Source: Riptortus pedestris (taxonomy: Eukaryota; Arthropoda; Insecta; Hemiptera; Alydidae). From it: DNA of 64,000 bases. The stretch is taken from assembly GCA_019009955.1 (NCBI GenBank), contig CM032228.1, positions 177,072,501-177,136,500 of the forward strand. The letters run 5' to 3'. The notes beneath the pieces are model-generated. The model worked only from the letters and a program-made list of their open reading frames with translations, was not told the DNA's origin and made no database searches. Shown in pieces: positions 1-13,358 of this stretch. The number at the start of each line of letters is the position of its first letter. The stretch's first letter is position 1. Both the position numbers and the translations under genes were made by a program.

Positions 1-869
1 TAGTGCGTGAGTCCGGTACAAATTGACTCAAATGAACTTTTCCCTTTGGTGGTGCATTAAACAAGGCTGGAAATTAACGAGGAAAAGGGGATGAAACGTG
101 CCTTTATGGGGATGAGAAAAAAAAAAAAGTATAAAAAATTTATTATGGGAATGGTCTCTTCAGTAGTTTTTTTTTAATTTAGATTTACAGCCAGGATTGA
201 ATTTATTCTGATATTTACCTACGTATCGTTGAACTTGCATATAAATATAACATAGGTGTTTGTGCGCACACGGGTGCCTATAATTAATGTGAAAATGTAT
301 TTTATCTTGTGGAAACGCTCTTTAACAACAAAACTATTTTTCTCAAGAAAACAAAATTCTTCTCTATGCACAGAACAGTCAGTAATTTTGAAGCAACGCA
401 GAAAGAATACTATAATAATGGAATTATTATCTGTGCCACAAGAAATAAAATGTTGTAGGTTACGTTTTGTAGAAAGAATGGGCACTAGAGGTTATCAATA
501 ATAGTATTTAGTACACTAGGAACGTAGGAATTGATTAGTCATGCTCTAGAGCTGTAAAACTCAATAAAAGTAAATAATCACACAATAAATGCAAGTAGTA
601 AGGGACTTATTACAGCCTTGTACAAAGTTCACTCATATTATTTAGCCTAAATTAGTACCAACCAACGCTACCTCAGTAATAGTACTTAATAAGGATGATA
701 ATTGAATAATCCTATACTATTCATCAATATGATTAATATTGAATAAACACAGTATTTAGAACAGGGTAATGGACTGGTCAGGTTATTATTTCTTTTAATT
801 CTTCAAGACTAAAAACTTTGCTTCAGTAACTAGGTATTCTTCTTATATAAACCTAAGGTGAAGCCTTGA

Positions 870-925
870 AATAAAAATCATTCCTCATCCCATTGATTTC
901 CAGAGCGAAGTGGGCATATTATATA
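870..925 (-). repeat. Family B fragment, 5' end
   Basis: Read on the minus strand, the sequence around GCCCACTTCGCTCTGG is a degraded version of the CCCGGCTTCGCCCGGG end seen at 15588 and 37977. It abuts a short AT tract, as other copies do. Little else of the element can be recognised here. Confidence 0.4.
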
Positions 926-1049
926 TATATCACTTCTTTTTATTATTCAAGACTAAAACGTTCATCTCAGTATATTCGTTTATTTTTCAGGTATACATCA
1001 AAGGTGTATATAACTAAAGCTACATAAAATAGCAAAACATAGAACTTTT

Positions 1050-1482
1050 ACGATGATTATGATCCCAATAAAATTGTAGACCCAGCTATAGTTTTTAGGG
1101 TATAGTTTATGCTCCGGTAAACGAAAAATGTTTGTATAAAAACGTTACGCTAAATAACAAATCAAACAACTTTTGCTATGTTCTTGATTACCGAAAAAAC
1201 CAGTAGGCAACGAAATATCCCAATTTTCGTTTTTGGCCTCCCTTAACCCCCCCCCCCTCCTGGGCGAACTCTCGTTCGCCTCTTAGGATATTAATATAGC
1301 CTAAAGAAAGTTGCGTTAGTAGTAATTCACAGACCAAGATTCATAAAATTCGGCGTGAAAAGGTAACAAATAAAGAAACAGACACCAAAGCCAAAAATGG
1401 TTGATCTTTCAATTCTACGTGAAACGAAAACGTATCGTGAAATTTTGAAGAATAAATCGATGTACAGACAGAGGTCACAATT

Positions 1483-1535
<53 letters not shown>
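1050..1535 (+). repeat. Family B interspersed repeat, 5'-truncated, with (AT)n tail
   Basis: It shares with the 16-18 kb array the landmarks CTAAATAACAAA, CAACTTTTG, ACGAAATATC, a C-rich run, and the ending GAAAAGGTAACAAA ... CAGACAGAGGT. The element ends in an (AC)(AT)n tail at about 1486-1534. The short + frame at 1397-1609 reads through this tail and is not a gene. Confidence 0.7.
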
Positions 1536-1536
<1 letters not shown>

Positions 1537-2920
1537 CTATTATTATTATTTATTACTTAACCGTAGACATTCTTCTCCAGTGTTGTTGGACGGTAGAGGA
1601 ACCAATTGATCCTGATTAACTGTAAACACTATACACTTCTTAAAGTACATGGTTTTCTTAAATCATTAATAATCTCAAAATAGCAACATCGTTTTTATAA
1701 TCCTGTAAATAATTAATCAATACGTACTTATTTCAATTTTGTGAGGAGAAGGGAATTAACTTTAAAAATGAACAGCCCATAATTGTCAATATGTACGACC
1801 TTCGTAACGTACAATATTACCTCACTGTTTTATTATGTATTCTCCGCAATATCTAAAAGTGATTCCCGACTCGCCGAAATAGAAACAGCAAGAGATTTGG
1901 AAAATAAGGGCGAGATATTCCACTGAATAATGTATGACTGTAGTACTAAGGCAGTTTGTATATAAATGCCAAGATTGGGTCCATCCTCTAATGTCTGCCA
2001 CCTTATTCTATTACAGTTGCAGGCAGAATCAACTGCGATTCATTATTTATGCCCCTATCAGGAACAAACTTATTTATTAACTGATCAGTGCTGATCGATT
2101 GGTACATTATGTAAGAAGTGATTCATGCCTAGGCGTTTCAAGTAAATTATCACTAAAATAGTTTAGTACTGTCATTTATCGTTTACAATGATAAAAAAGT
2201 ACTGTTTGAAAAACTATTAAAAAACAAAACCTAGTGGGTGTGAACGTAGAAAAATTTAAGAGCTTACTTAAATTGTGGTAAAATGTATCAACAAAAATTC
2301 TTCCCTACATTTACAGTAACTAGGAAAAGAAAACAATAATGGTAATTAGCTCATACTAATCTCGAAACGAAAATGAATGTCCTATAACGAAATTTGATTA
2401 TGTTTGACACGTCTTAAACTAAAGTCATATATATAAGCCATATTTGACAACATATTTCTTATAACATTGTTTTAGACGCACTTCAAGCACCAAATATTGT
2501 TTTTGATTTGATATTGAGAGAGTACCAGGGTGCATTCGCCCTGGAGGACAACATATCAACTACTCTTTATTAGACAAATGGATGAAAGGCCTATACTAAG
2601 ATCTAATATAACAAATCCAATCCTCGATTCCACAGGATACGATAACTTTACATTGGGCGGAACATCTGTCAAAACGGAAATTGGCAGGCCACCTACATTG
2701 AACAAACAAGAGAATGGTGGATAACCGAGCACATCAGATTGATTGACAGATTTAAGGACTGCGGACTATGAAACCATCGCTGAGAAGAAGAAGAGAAGGA
2801 AATGTATATATATATATATATTTATTTGAGCTTCGCAGCTTTGGCGATTTTGCTCTAAAATAAAGCTTAAAAAACAAAACAATACTTAAATGAAAACACA
2901 ATACAAAAAAATAACAAAAT
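1536..2920. other. Unassigned AT-rich stretch
   Basis: No gene or repeat family was recognised. A 64-codon + frame (2530-2724) lies in a locally GC-richer patch and reads like decayed coding DNA, probably from a transposon. I could not match it to a family. An (AT) tract lies near 2803-2822. Confidence 0.4.
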
Positions 2921-2923
2921 TAA

Positions 2924-3544
2924 ACAAAACACAAAAGGAACACAAAACATAAAAGGAACATAGAACACAAAAGGAACACAAAACATAAAAGGAACATAGA
3001 ACACAAAAGGAACACAAAACATAAAAGGAACATAGAACACAAAAGGAACACAAAACATAAAAGGAACATAGAACACAAAAGGAACACAAAACATAAAAGG
3101 AACATAGAACACAAAAGGAACACAAAACATAAAAGGAACATAGAACACAAAAGGAACACAAAACATAAAAGGAACATAGAACACAAAAGGAACACAAAAC
3201 ATAAAAGGAACATAGAACACAAAAGGAACACAAAACATAAAACATAAAAGGAACATAGAACACAAAAGGAACACAAAACATAAAAGGAACATAGAACACA
3301 AAAGGAACACAAAACATAAAAGGAACATAGAACACAAAAGGAACACAAAACATAAAAGGAACATAGAACACAAAAGGAACACAAAACATAAAAGGAACAT
3401 AGAACACAAAAGGAACACAAAACATAAAAGGAACATAGAACACAAAAGGAACACAAAACATAAAAGGAACATAGAACACAAAAGGAACACAAAACATAAA
3501 AGGAACATAGAACACAAAACATAAAAGGAACATAGAACACAAAA
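2924..3544. repeat. 36-bp minisatellite, about 17 units
   Basis: The unit is built from two similar halves around AACACAAAAGGAAC and ATAAAAGGAACATAG. The GGAACATAG landmark recurs every 36 bases. One unit near 3238-3248 has an extra partial repeat (ACATAAAACATAAAA), and the last units are shortened. Because 36 is divisible by three and no stop falls in the unit, all three minus-strand frames stay open for over 200 codons, with repeated F/C/L/V/M/Y; these are not genes. A half unit (CACAAAAGGAAC) reappears at 4297-4308 beyond the neighbouring mobile element, so that element landed inside the array. Confidence 0.95.
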
Positions 3545-4096
3545 GTCCGTCACACAGAGGCTGCGTAAACTAAGCAGATTTCCCACGTGAACTTTTACAA
3601 TAGAGAAATCTGCCTAATAACAACTGTAGTAGTAAGAAACCTCTAAACCTAAAAAACATTATTTAGGGCGTAATAACCCAGTAGTTTCTAGCCCCAAAAA
3701 ACAGTTAACCTAACCTCTAAACCTATTCACGAGGGACGATAGTTATGGAAACGGCCGCCAGAGCTCTCGGCGGAAACTCCGAACATAGCCTACTGGTGAC
3801 CACACGCAGAATACAAATGCAAATACCTCGGTTAATATTCAAGATAGAGAATTAATGTATAGAACAATATTTATAGTAAATTTAATGTGCAATAAGATTG
3901 GTTCTATACAATTTTTTGATCCGACGTATAGTAACGGAGATATTTCGAATTTTCGAAAATCCTCCCCTCTAAAACCCCCCTCCCACTGGTCCGATTTCAG
4001 CCGTTAACGAACTTGATCTTTCTTTTTACATAAAACGCTTAAATATGAAGTTTGGTAAGGATCAAACAAAAATTGCGACCGCTAGAGCGGTAACAG

Positions 4097-4172
<76 letters not shown>

Positions 4173-4296
4173 TTGAACGGACCTCATTTTCGTCATCTAC
4201 TAGGTAGGATCGATGGACATTTGAAGAAAAATGTCGAAAATTCCGTCATGAGTACAACCTCAATAGCTGATTTCCCTTAAGGGAAATCTGCTAAAA
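3545..4296 (+). mobile_element. Family A (HINE/Helentron-like) element, copy 1, full length
   Basis: The left end GTCCGTCACACAGAGGCTGC is followed by the subterminal motif AGCAGATTTCCC. The middle carries the conserved blocks ATGCAAATACCTCGGTTAAT, CGATCCGACGTATAG, GTCCGATTTCAGCC and ATTGCGACCGCTAGAGCGG. An (AT)n tract lies at about 4100-4169. The right arm (TTTTGAACGGACCTCATTTT onward) ends with GATTTCCCTTAAGGGAAATC, a perfect 20-base palindrome, then TGCTAAAA. It has no coding capacity, so it is non-autonomous. Helentron/HINE assignment is inferred from the asymmetric ends, subterminal repeats and 3' stem-loop. Confidence 0.85.
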
Positions 4297-4984
4297 CACA
4301 AAAGGAACTACTGACAAAGGGGAGTCCATACATAGATACAATTCTATGTATGGTATAGACTATACACATCTATTCAAAAATCTGATATATTATAAATTTA
4401 AGTTTTACATTTTTATTTTTACAACATTTTTGGATGCAAAAATAAACATTTTATCTAAACCCCAATTTTTTTTGTTTTCAAGTTTTCACTCACTTGAGTG
4501 TGTATTAGAGAGTTGCAGAGTTTTATGTAAATAGTCACCTGGACCAACTTATATTTTATCAAAACCTTAATAATTTTAAATTTCTTTTATTCATTTTATA
4601 TACCAATTTTATTTTAATTATTGATTTACTTATTTATTTATTGAATATTTAAATATTTTATTACTGATTTCCCTATATCATTAGTTTCGTTTTTCAGTTT
4701 TGTACCTAGTTTTGAATTTTGTTTTTATTTGTTTCCCTCGTTCATTTATTTTGTTCTTTGTTGTGTTCCATTCTTTACAACGGCCATTCTTCGGTTCAGT
4801 ATTTCTTTCTTATTTTTATGTGTTTCAAATTCGTGCCTAAAAAAGATCTTAAAAAAAAAATAAGTACCTAACTTAAAAAAAAAAGGCAATAAATTCTTAA
4901 GATCCTTCTTTTCTCTTCTATCCTCTTCTATCTTCGATCCTTCTTTCTACGAATTCGTATTCCGTTTGTGGTGGTGCTTCCAGA

Positions 4985-5625
4985 AGAACAACATTCTGCT
5001 GTTATTTATTGGATGCACATTTTCAGGAAACCATATTATGGACCGATGGGTCGACATTTACACAGGCGGGAGTAACAAATTTCCACAATCTCCATTCCTG
5101 GGTAGATGTAGGTGAACCCCCCCCCCCCCAAGTAAAGGCAAACTTATTTCCAGATTTAGTATTAACTTGTGGGGAGGTATCCTTGGCAACACTTTGATTG
5201 GACCACACAATCTCCAGGGCAATTTAAATAGAGATAATTATTTATAATTATGAGGAGATGTCTTGCCAGAACATTAAGAAAATATTCCCCTCGACTCAAG
5301 GGAAATATTAATTCTCCAAAATGTTTGTTGCCCAGCACATAACAGACTGACTGTCGGGGAATTTCTGGATAAAAACTACCCTGGAAGGTAGATTGGATGA
5401 AATAGGCCGGCCAATTATACTGCTAGATCGGCCTGCGCCCATAACTCATAGATTATTATTTTTGGGGAAGAATGGAAGAATTATTTTATGAAGTAGACAT
5501 AAAAGAGCGAGAAAATTTATTAACTTGGGTTAATGAAGGATGATTCACCATTAAAGAAATAGTTCAGGTTAGACGTCATCAATACAGGAATAAGAAAGGT
5601 AAAAGAAGAATTTTAAGAATTTGTT
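4985..5625 (+). pseudogene. Decayed Tc1/mariner-like (IS630 superfamily) transposase
   Basis: Three-frame reading on the + strand recovers an ordered series of family motifs broken by frameshifts and stops. They are WTDGSTFTQAGVTNFHNLHSW near 5039, INLWGGILGNTLIGPHNLQG near 5163, APAHNRLTVGEFLDKNYPGR near 5330, a decayed ARSPDLN-PLDFF-WG block near 5425, and NTGIRKVKEEF near 5581. In intact relatives the second motif region has HDGAPAH and the third RSPDLNPLDFFLWG, carrying the DDE/D triad. Here TDE has become TDG, the HD before GAPAH is lost, and the third motif contains stops. A C homopolymer near 5117-5128 marks one frameshift. The N-terminal DNA-binding half is missing. Confidence 0.75.
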
Positions 5626-7914
5626 GTCTTTTTCTTCAAATTAGGATGTTCTTTTTGGGTTTTTTAAGAACGTTTTTTAGACATAAATTTCAATCAAAAA
5701 TTTATTAGTTGCAAAAAGTGGAGGTTAATAAGTAAATAATAAATGATCAATCAAAAATAATTAGAATAAAAGAAAAAAAAATGATTTTGTGCTCTTAAGT
5801 GATAATTTGTTTGGAGCATATTGTAGCAATAAGAAAGAAAAACTGAAATGTAGAATGACCGTTGTTTTTAAAAATATTTGCTGTTTTCCAACACTTGTTA
5901 AAGTTTCGTCGGCATAGGATTGTATGGTTAGAAAGTAAATTGTTGTTTACGAGTACCAGAATGTTTTCAAAACACTCATCTTATAACTTTAGATCAATAA
6001 TATATTGGTAAAATTAATCAGGAGAACATTTCTCAAGATGAAAGGACAAGCTTAGAACACGAATGGAGAGGTACTAGGGAAGTATATACTGAACCTGAAT
6101 CGATTTGGTCTCTGTAGGAAGAGTATAACAAGGTTCCAGCTCTATATCTCAACTATATTGCCGCGGCAACTGAGTCTTGGGCTGCACAATCAATGCGCTC
6201 TACCCATAAAGATAGAATGGGTCGCAAAATGAATTTTTTAAAAGTTGTTTTCATTTCATTAATGTTATTTGAAATTTTGAAGTAGATTGCTGGTTGGATT
6301 CCAATTTACTTTTCTAAGGAGAAATCTTTCATTATTTTCTAGTACGTGAGGAGAACTTGTTAATATGTAAAGCTCGTAGTCTTGTTTTCCAACAATTTCT
6401 AGAAAAATTTAGTGTTTTCCAACACATAAAAAAAAAAAAAAATGTTACTACTACGTAGCATGCAAACAAATTTTGTTATATTTACAAAACTTCATGTATG
6501 CACATATCTTTCAGAGAGATACTGGTCAATGTCTGGACAATAAATGGATTAACTGCAATATTTTTTAATATGATAGTCTTATATGATGAAGGTTTTTAAA
6601 ACATATTAATTAATTAATATATTTTTTTGTTTGCTTTTGAGCTATAAATGTTTTCGTATCTTATAGGTGTTTGGCCCGGATCTGTCAAATGGACTAGTCG
6701 AATGCCAATTTAGCAAAGGAACAGATCCCGGCTATTAGCCGAAGGAAAACCGCAGTTTTTCTAATTTTTTTAATTTTTGTTTACTGAGGTTATACATTCT
6801 TATTTCCATCCAGGCATTATTCATTTACCCATGGTCAATTATGTTCCTTACTTGTTGTATATCCTCTCGAAGATTTTCTTATCATATCATATTCATTTCA
6901 CTCTAATATTTTTATTTAATTTAGTATTAGCATTGTATAATTTGTATTCCTTAACGCCATTTTCCAGATAGTATTAACATTTCAGAACAATTAACTGTCA
7001 AGTAACCAATTTACTTGAAATAACATAAGTATGTTATTGAATAATTTTCCGGATGGTGGTTCATCAAATAAACGACTAGTCTTACAGCTCCCATGTGATA
7101 TCATTTATTCAACTTCAGTGTTCACAAGTGTCAGGTGCTCTCTTCTGCTTCCAAGTTGTAGTCTTGTATTTCAACGCTCAATGTGATTAAGCGTTGGCTA
7201 AGATCTTAATCTGCATTTTGTCATAGTTCTTTATTAATTCTCAGCCAGTAAACCAGGTTGAAATTGGGGGGTAAATCACTTTTGAAAGGACTATAATGAG
7301 AATAAAAAAAGATTCATACTCCCACGCAAGAACTTATTTACTATACCATAATTTATAATATGCCATTCGACCACAAGAAGATGAAAGTGTTCCGTTTTTG
7401 TGTTGTGTTTTTTTTTTTTTTTTCCCTATTTTCATAATTTCAGTATCCCAGAAATGAAGGACAATAAATATATAATTCGTCCCATTTATAAGTCCCATCT
7501 TTTGATATTAAGTACAACGGAGTGGTTTAATAATTGTGCATAAAATAAAAATTAGGTTTACTTAGTAAAAATACAATTAAAAGTTCAAGATAATTATAAA
7601 ATTCAGTAAACAAGCAAGTAAATATAACTTAAAAAAATATAGGAAACAATATTTACTACAAAAAAAAATTAGCCATGAGCTAAACGAAAAAAAAAGAAAT
7701 AATGATAAAGGAAAGGAAATATGGAGACATGATTTTAATGTTTGAGAGATTTTTTCCTTCATACAACTTTTTTTCTACAAAATTTAACTTCATAGTTTTT
7801 CATAATTTATATAATCTACTGGCAGACCTGACAGACATTGTCCTGCATGATATTTCCAGTGATTGGGATATTAAATTTAATAATTAATAATAATGTTTAA
7901 AACAAAAGCTACTT
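5626..7914. other. Unassigned AT-rich stretch
   Basis: I saw no gene. The stretch holds homopolymer A and T runs and short frames of about 60 codons that are AT-driven. A GC-richer patch at 6660-6750 looks like a transposon relic of unknown kind. Confidence 0.5.
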
Positions 7915-8275
7915 TTAATAACACAAAAAGCAACTTTTGTTTGTTGTTTGCCTAAAATTATGTGCATGTTTGCCGAGAATCTTATAGAAAATGAAATATC
8001 GCGAATTTTTTATTCAGGCCTCCTTTATAACCCCCACTCCCGTTCGAACCTAAAAAATGTAATATAGCTTATAATCATGGAAGAATTAATGCTAATTTAC
8101 ATATAGAGTTTTGTTCTGTTCAATCGTTAGTGCCGAATAAAATTGTTGGCTCCCACTTTAATTCTTTAGTGTATATCTCGATTATTCTTTGTTATACGAC
8201 AAAGTATAGTTACTCTAAATAACAAAATAAACAACTTTTATCCTGCGACATACACACGTACAGTAGAATTATATA
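7915..8275 (+). repeat. Family B repeat, internal and 3' part
   Basis: It matches the tandem unit at 16-18 kb through AAAAGCAACTTTTGTT, GAAATATCGCGAATTTTT, CCTCCTTTATAACCCCCACT, ATATAGCTTATAATCATGGA and GTATATCTCGATTATTC. It ends near ATTATATATATAAAGATA. A family A copy begins about 100 bases downstream. Confidence 0.75.
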
Positions 8276-8380
8276 TATAAAGATAAGTCATATAAAATCA
8301 TTAATAAAAACGAAAACGTCTATCTGTTGTTGTGGTCATTAATAATACATAAATACTAAACATACGCCAACTGAATTCTG

Positions 8381-8476
8381 TTAGCAGATTTCCCTTAAGG
8401 GTCGTACTCATGACGCGATTTTCAAAAGTTTTCTTTAAATGTCCATCGATCCTACCCAGGAGATGACGAAAATGAG

Positions 8477-8540
<64 letters not shown>

Positions 8541-8845
8541 CTGTTAACGTGTTAACAAAAAAGTGTATAGAACTAATCTTATTGCAAATAAAATTTAAAA
8601 TTTATTATTAATATCGTTATATACATTTATTCTCTATCTTGAATATTAACCGAGATATTTGCATTTATACTATGTGTGTGGACGTAACGGACGAGTTGAG
8701 ATCGGGTAACTTCGGCCGTATTCCATGGTTTTCTGGCAATAGCTAGTTCGGCCGTTTCCATAACTGTTTGGCTCTCGTGAAATTTCTATATTGTAAAACT
8801 TCACGTGGGAAATCTGCTTAGTTTACGCAGCCCTGCGTGACGGAA
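8381..8845 (-). mobile_element. Family A element, copy 2, internally deleted
   Basis: On the minus strand it starts with TTCCGTCACGCAGGGCTGCG and ends with GGGAAATCTGCTAA. The (AT)n tract is at about 8478-8536. The block that normally lies between the tract and TTGCAATAAGATT (the CTAGAGCGG...GTCCGATTTCAGCC section) is largely missing, so this is an internal-deletion derivative. The palindrome next to the 3' end survives only as TTTCCCTTAAGG. Confidence 0.85.
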
Positions 8846-9664
8846 TTTTTATATAAATGTTGAATTTCCTGTACATAGGAGTAGAGAATCATGAATACAA
8901 AAAGCGTAGATAATAAATAAATTTTACTATCATCGTTATTAGTAACAAGAATTGCAATCCTCTAATTCTTGTGGCAACCTGGAGAATTCGCCTTTAACAA
9001 CATTCATTTCAACATTAAACCAACGATGCTGTAACTAATATATTGTATTCAAATGAATACCCTCAAATTTGCTGATCTTCTTTTCAAATCGTTCATTGTT
9101 ATTGACAGAGTGCTCGTGTTCGGGAGTTCCATTAGGTAAAATGTAATGGGGTCCCTGAAATTACTGTTCTGTAGTTACTGTAGCCAATTAAAATTATTAT
9201 TATTATATGAAAAATTGTAGTTTATTTGAAAATGTGGAGAAGTCTCTTACTTCCATTTATTACTGGAAATGACACAAGCATTTCTGTCAATTAGAATTAC
9301 AAATTAAATGTGATTCACAAGTACAAAAATGAAGCTATTAAACTTAATTTTTCTAGCACTGCTAAATGAATAATTCTAAAAATCAATAATAGCTCCCATT
9401 GAGTAGAAAATGTTACATCTTCAACCATTATCTGTTTATGGGTTTAGATTGTAAACATTATCACAAACTAAGGTCATAACTGTTTTGAGGAAGTGTTAGG
9501 TTCACGTCCTAGTTCGTAATAACTACAATTATAGAGTCTGAGGCACTATTAGTTCACTAACCCGAATCTTGATTACAAATATTTAAAAATTCCTGAAAAA
9601 GCCTATTCATAATAATAAAATTAAATATGTCTATTTAGTTCAGTTTCAGTTAATAAAAATGAAA

Positions 9665-9975
9665 ACCTCATTAAATTTACATTATAACTCCGTTCCTGCG
9701 AATTTGCGAACTTGATCTTTTGTTTTACAAAATGTTAAAATATCGAGTTCTGTAACGATCGGGGCAGCAAGAGGGTTAACAGTCACTTCTGGAGAGAACC
9801 ATCCATTCTCCCGTGCACAAATACACACTCACACACTGTGGTTTTGTGTGTGTGTATTGTTTATGACCCGGCCTTTAACATCATCTCCTAGTTAGGGTCG
9901 CTTGACTTCGAAGAAGTTGGTGAAAAATATTTTCACAGCTGATTTCAATTAAGGAAATTTTACTAAAAGTGCTCA
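9665..9975 (+). mobile_element. Family A fragment, copy 3, right half with CA/TG tract
   Basis: Recognisable blocks are GCGAACTTGATCTTTTGTTT, ATATCGAGTTCTGTAACGAT, CATCATCTCCTAGTTAGG and AGCTGATTTCAATTAAGG followed by TTTTACTAAAAG. Where other copies have (AT)n, this one has ACACACTCACACACTGTGGT followed by a short TG run. The left half is lost. Confidence 0.65.
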
Positions 9976-9979
9976 TCAT

Positions 9980-12625
9980 AGAAATCTGCTGAAATACTGA
10001 AACACTGCGACCCTAAATTAAAAGGTATGGCTCAGAACGTAGAAGATATTGCAAAAGACAATTATAAATGCAATTAGATTCTGGCATGAGACGTACAAAT
10101 GTCTGTTTTATTTATTTTTACACAGAATAATCCTAGTAGGTAGAGTGCTGAGCTGAAAACGTGGTGTAATAGCCTGATCAGAACTAATAATAGTTATTTG
10201 AGAGGTATTAGCACGTAATCAATCCATTTATCATAATGTCATGATCATCATGCTATCTTGTTATGCAAACGAGTCGTAAACCTATTGCTGGTATTAATTG
10301 CTTTGTAGAGTTGTAGTAAATTATCTATTTAAAGCTTATTATACGTATAATGGGGTTCAATGGATGAAATATTTGTTAATTATTATAAATTCGTTAAAAT
10401 AATAATCCTTCTCTTATTAAAATGATCCAAATATTTCACTTTAATTTTCATGCTTTATTTTAGTTTATAGTAAAATATTTTTGGGGTTTGGGTAATTTTC
10501 TGCAATGAATAGAATCATACATTTCACCTAATATGAGCTTCAACATAATAACAAAATTCCATTCGAAACATCAATATGACTTTTGGTGATAATTAAAGTT
10601 AAAAAAATGGATGAATTATATATAAGTGATTCTATTAGGTTCAATCTTTTAAATATTATATAACCTTCGAAATGAATTTCGGTTATGTAGAATTAATTAC
10701 TGTGACAGGAGTCAATCTACAAGTAATACAATTACCTCAAAATTGACAAGTTCCAAAGCACATAGAAGTCAGCCATATTTGTTTTATACGGTACCTTCAT
10801 GTTTCATTGAAAAACAAAGAGAAAGCATAGACGAGCAAGCATTATTTTCTCTATATTTTCTTTAATAAAAATCCTTTATAAACTAGAAATTAAATTTAAG
10901 TTAGCATTTGGTGGTTGATGATATATTTTCAAATAAATGTCTTGTGAGCAGAGGTATAATGTCAACTAGAAACGAAAATATACAAATGCTCTGTTAATAA
11001 AAGAGCTTAGAAATGTATGGGACAACAGTTCAAGGAAAAATATATAGAACAACAGTTCGGAAAAATGTATGGAACAACAGCTCCAGGATTTCCACAAGAA
11101 GAATTCCTAGATAGCATTTTTTTTTTACTTTTATGATTTCATTTTTACATTAATCATTAAAAACAAAGTTTACGACAAAATAAAGGTTGCATGTACAAGG
11201 AGTTTATATTTGAATGTACTTCACCATCTACTAGACAGGATCGGTGCATATTTGAAGAATGTATCCATGAGAAACATCTGAAAATATGGTCCTATAAGAG
11301 AAATCTGCCTAAAGTGAAATATTGTTACATAAAATGTTTTAATGAACCAGAATCTTTTTTTCCAGTGTCATCATCTACTATGGTACAATTAGAGAGGACC
11401 CATCAAAAACTTGTAAGAAGGGTGGAAGCATTACTAAATGCATGATCAATAGTAGAAAGTTTCTCAACATTCCATCACAACAAAAAAATAATTTGCATAA
11501 GCTACAAACTACAATACCTCTTTTCAAGCTGGGTAAACAAAAGTTAATGAAAACTCAGTTATGTAAAAAAGTAGTAAAGTGCCTCAATAACTTGAAATAA
11601 TTATTTTTAATTGTGAGTAAACATGCAAATGCATCTATTGTGAGAGCCCGAGTTCTAGACTTTTTTGTCAAGAAATAACAAAATAAGGTCATATCCGGAT
11701 TTACCTCTGCAAGAGACTAACAATAAAGGTACCAGGAAGATTGGAGATAATTCCAGATGACTAAATGCCAAAAACGATAAAAAAGCCATTCCTTAGTAGC
11801 ATACGCCGGCGATTCTTGTATGTACACTTACCCTACCGTAATTGCAGTATTTTCTCTTTAACTTGTTTCTATTTAGAGAAACAATTTACAAGCCGACAGG
11901 ACGGGAAACGCCATTAGCAATACGAAATAAATAAATGATGAATCCATGTTTTATTTTCAAATAATATAATTTACATTTCTATACCATATGGAAAATATGT
12001 ATAGAATAGATTGTAAAGAAGATAAGATTTTAAGATGTAATAAGTCTGGAATTATGGATTATTTTCTCTTTACAGGTTTTATGTATACACACTTGAACTC
12101 ATAAAATGTTTCTGTCACAACTGAATTCTGGCGCGAGTCAGATAAAAAAAAAACTCGGATTTATTGGATGTCATATTATACATCGTATATGGTTTATAAT
12201 AAAGGAACTAATCCACTTATGTTAAGATATTTTGTACTATTCGATTGATTTCCTTTTATATTGAAGTAATTTTTGTATTTTTCTTTAACTATAACTATTT
12301 TTGATTAATTCAATTTTATTTTCAAACTTTAATACGTGTTTTCGTTTTTATGAGTTATTTATTATATTTATATATTATTTACATTTGATTTATCACCAAC
12401 TGTCATCTCTACATATGCAATTTAATTATAGTTTATAATTCAACTAAATTTGTTTATCGCGCATTATTTTATCAACCTTTAATTTATTGTACCTTACAAT
12501 GAAATTAGTTTATAGGAAGTTTCAATTTAAGTTTGTTATAGGAATTATATTTTTTGTAAATTTATTAATGATAACATATTTGTTTGATATATATTCTCAC
12601 ACATATAAACACAAACGCATGCACA

Positions 12626-12671
<46 letters not shown>

Positions 12672-13355
12672 CACACAAACATTCGGTTCCTTACTATAGA
12701 TAATGTCAACTTTCAAAACCAAATAGTTTGCATATTTTGGAATCTATGCCATTTAAGTTACAATGTTTGTTTAGCATTCGTCATGTTGATACAACAATCA
12801 ATCAGTAAATGAAAGTATAATTTAAGGGTTTAAATTGTCATTATTTGTATATGTAAAACAAACCTAGACTCTTATAAACGTATATTTTGGCCGATTCCTT
12901 ATTTTTTTTATAGCGTGGTCATTAGCAGTGAGGTAGAAGCAACTTCCATATAATTCAGATGTGTCCATTAGATAGTGTGAACAGAGCAGACCGATAAAAG
13001 CACAGCAATGCCCTGGATAGATGATATCTAGTTCACAGCAAACGTTATTCAGAAACTGAATCGTTTAATTCGCCCTTTCCCTCTGATAAACCAAAATCAA
13101 ATAACGGAATGTAAATTTATTTTCGTAGAACTTATGCAGTTCCAAATGAACTATCTGACGAATGAAAAGTTTTAAATGTAACAAAACTGTTATACAAAAT
13201 GAATCAGGTGTTTATATACCGTTAAAATATATTGCAAAAGCTAAATAATAATAAAGAAACTGTCAAGTGAAGCATTTTTAAAAAACATAAATACAAAAGT
13301 AGTGAAAACAGAAGTTGCCTGCAACCAAAGCAGGGATGATCATGGAGTAAGAAAA
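9980..13355. other. Unassigned AT-rich stretch with an (AC)n tract
   Basis: I saw no gene. It contains a family A right-end scrap at 11217-11310, a near-perfect (AC)n microsatellite at 12626-12668, and repeated short phrases around 11015-11090 (three variants of GGGACAACAGTTC, about 30-35 bases apart). Other frames are short and show no recognisable domain. Confidence 0.5.
11217..11315 (+). mobile_element. Family A fragment, copy 4, right-end scrap
   Basis: ACTTCACCATCTACTAGACAGGATCGGTGCATATTTGAAG aligns with the right arm (CATCTACTAGGTAGGATCGATGGACATTTGAAG). It ends at AGAGAAATCTGCCTAAA, matching GGGAAATCTGCTAAA. The 84-codon frame over it is therefore transposon-derived noise. Confidence 0.6.
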
Positions 13356-13358
13356 ATA

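Noticed and set aside
2867..3586. Three overlapping minus-strand frames of 206-239 codons
   Set aside because: They read the 36-bp minisatellite. The unit length is divisible by three, so all frames stay open and give repeats of the same few residues.
11191..11445. 84-codon + frame
   Set aside because: Its first third is the right arm of a degraded family A element.
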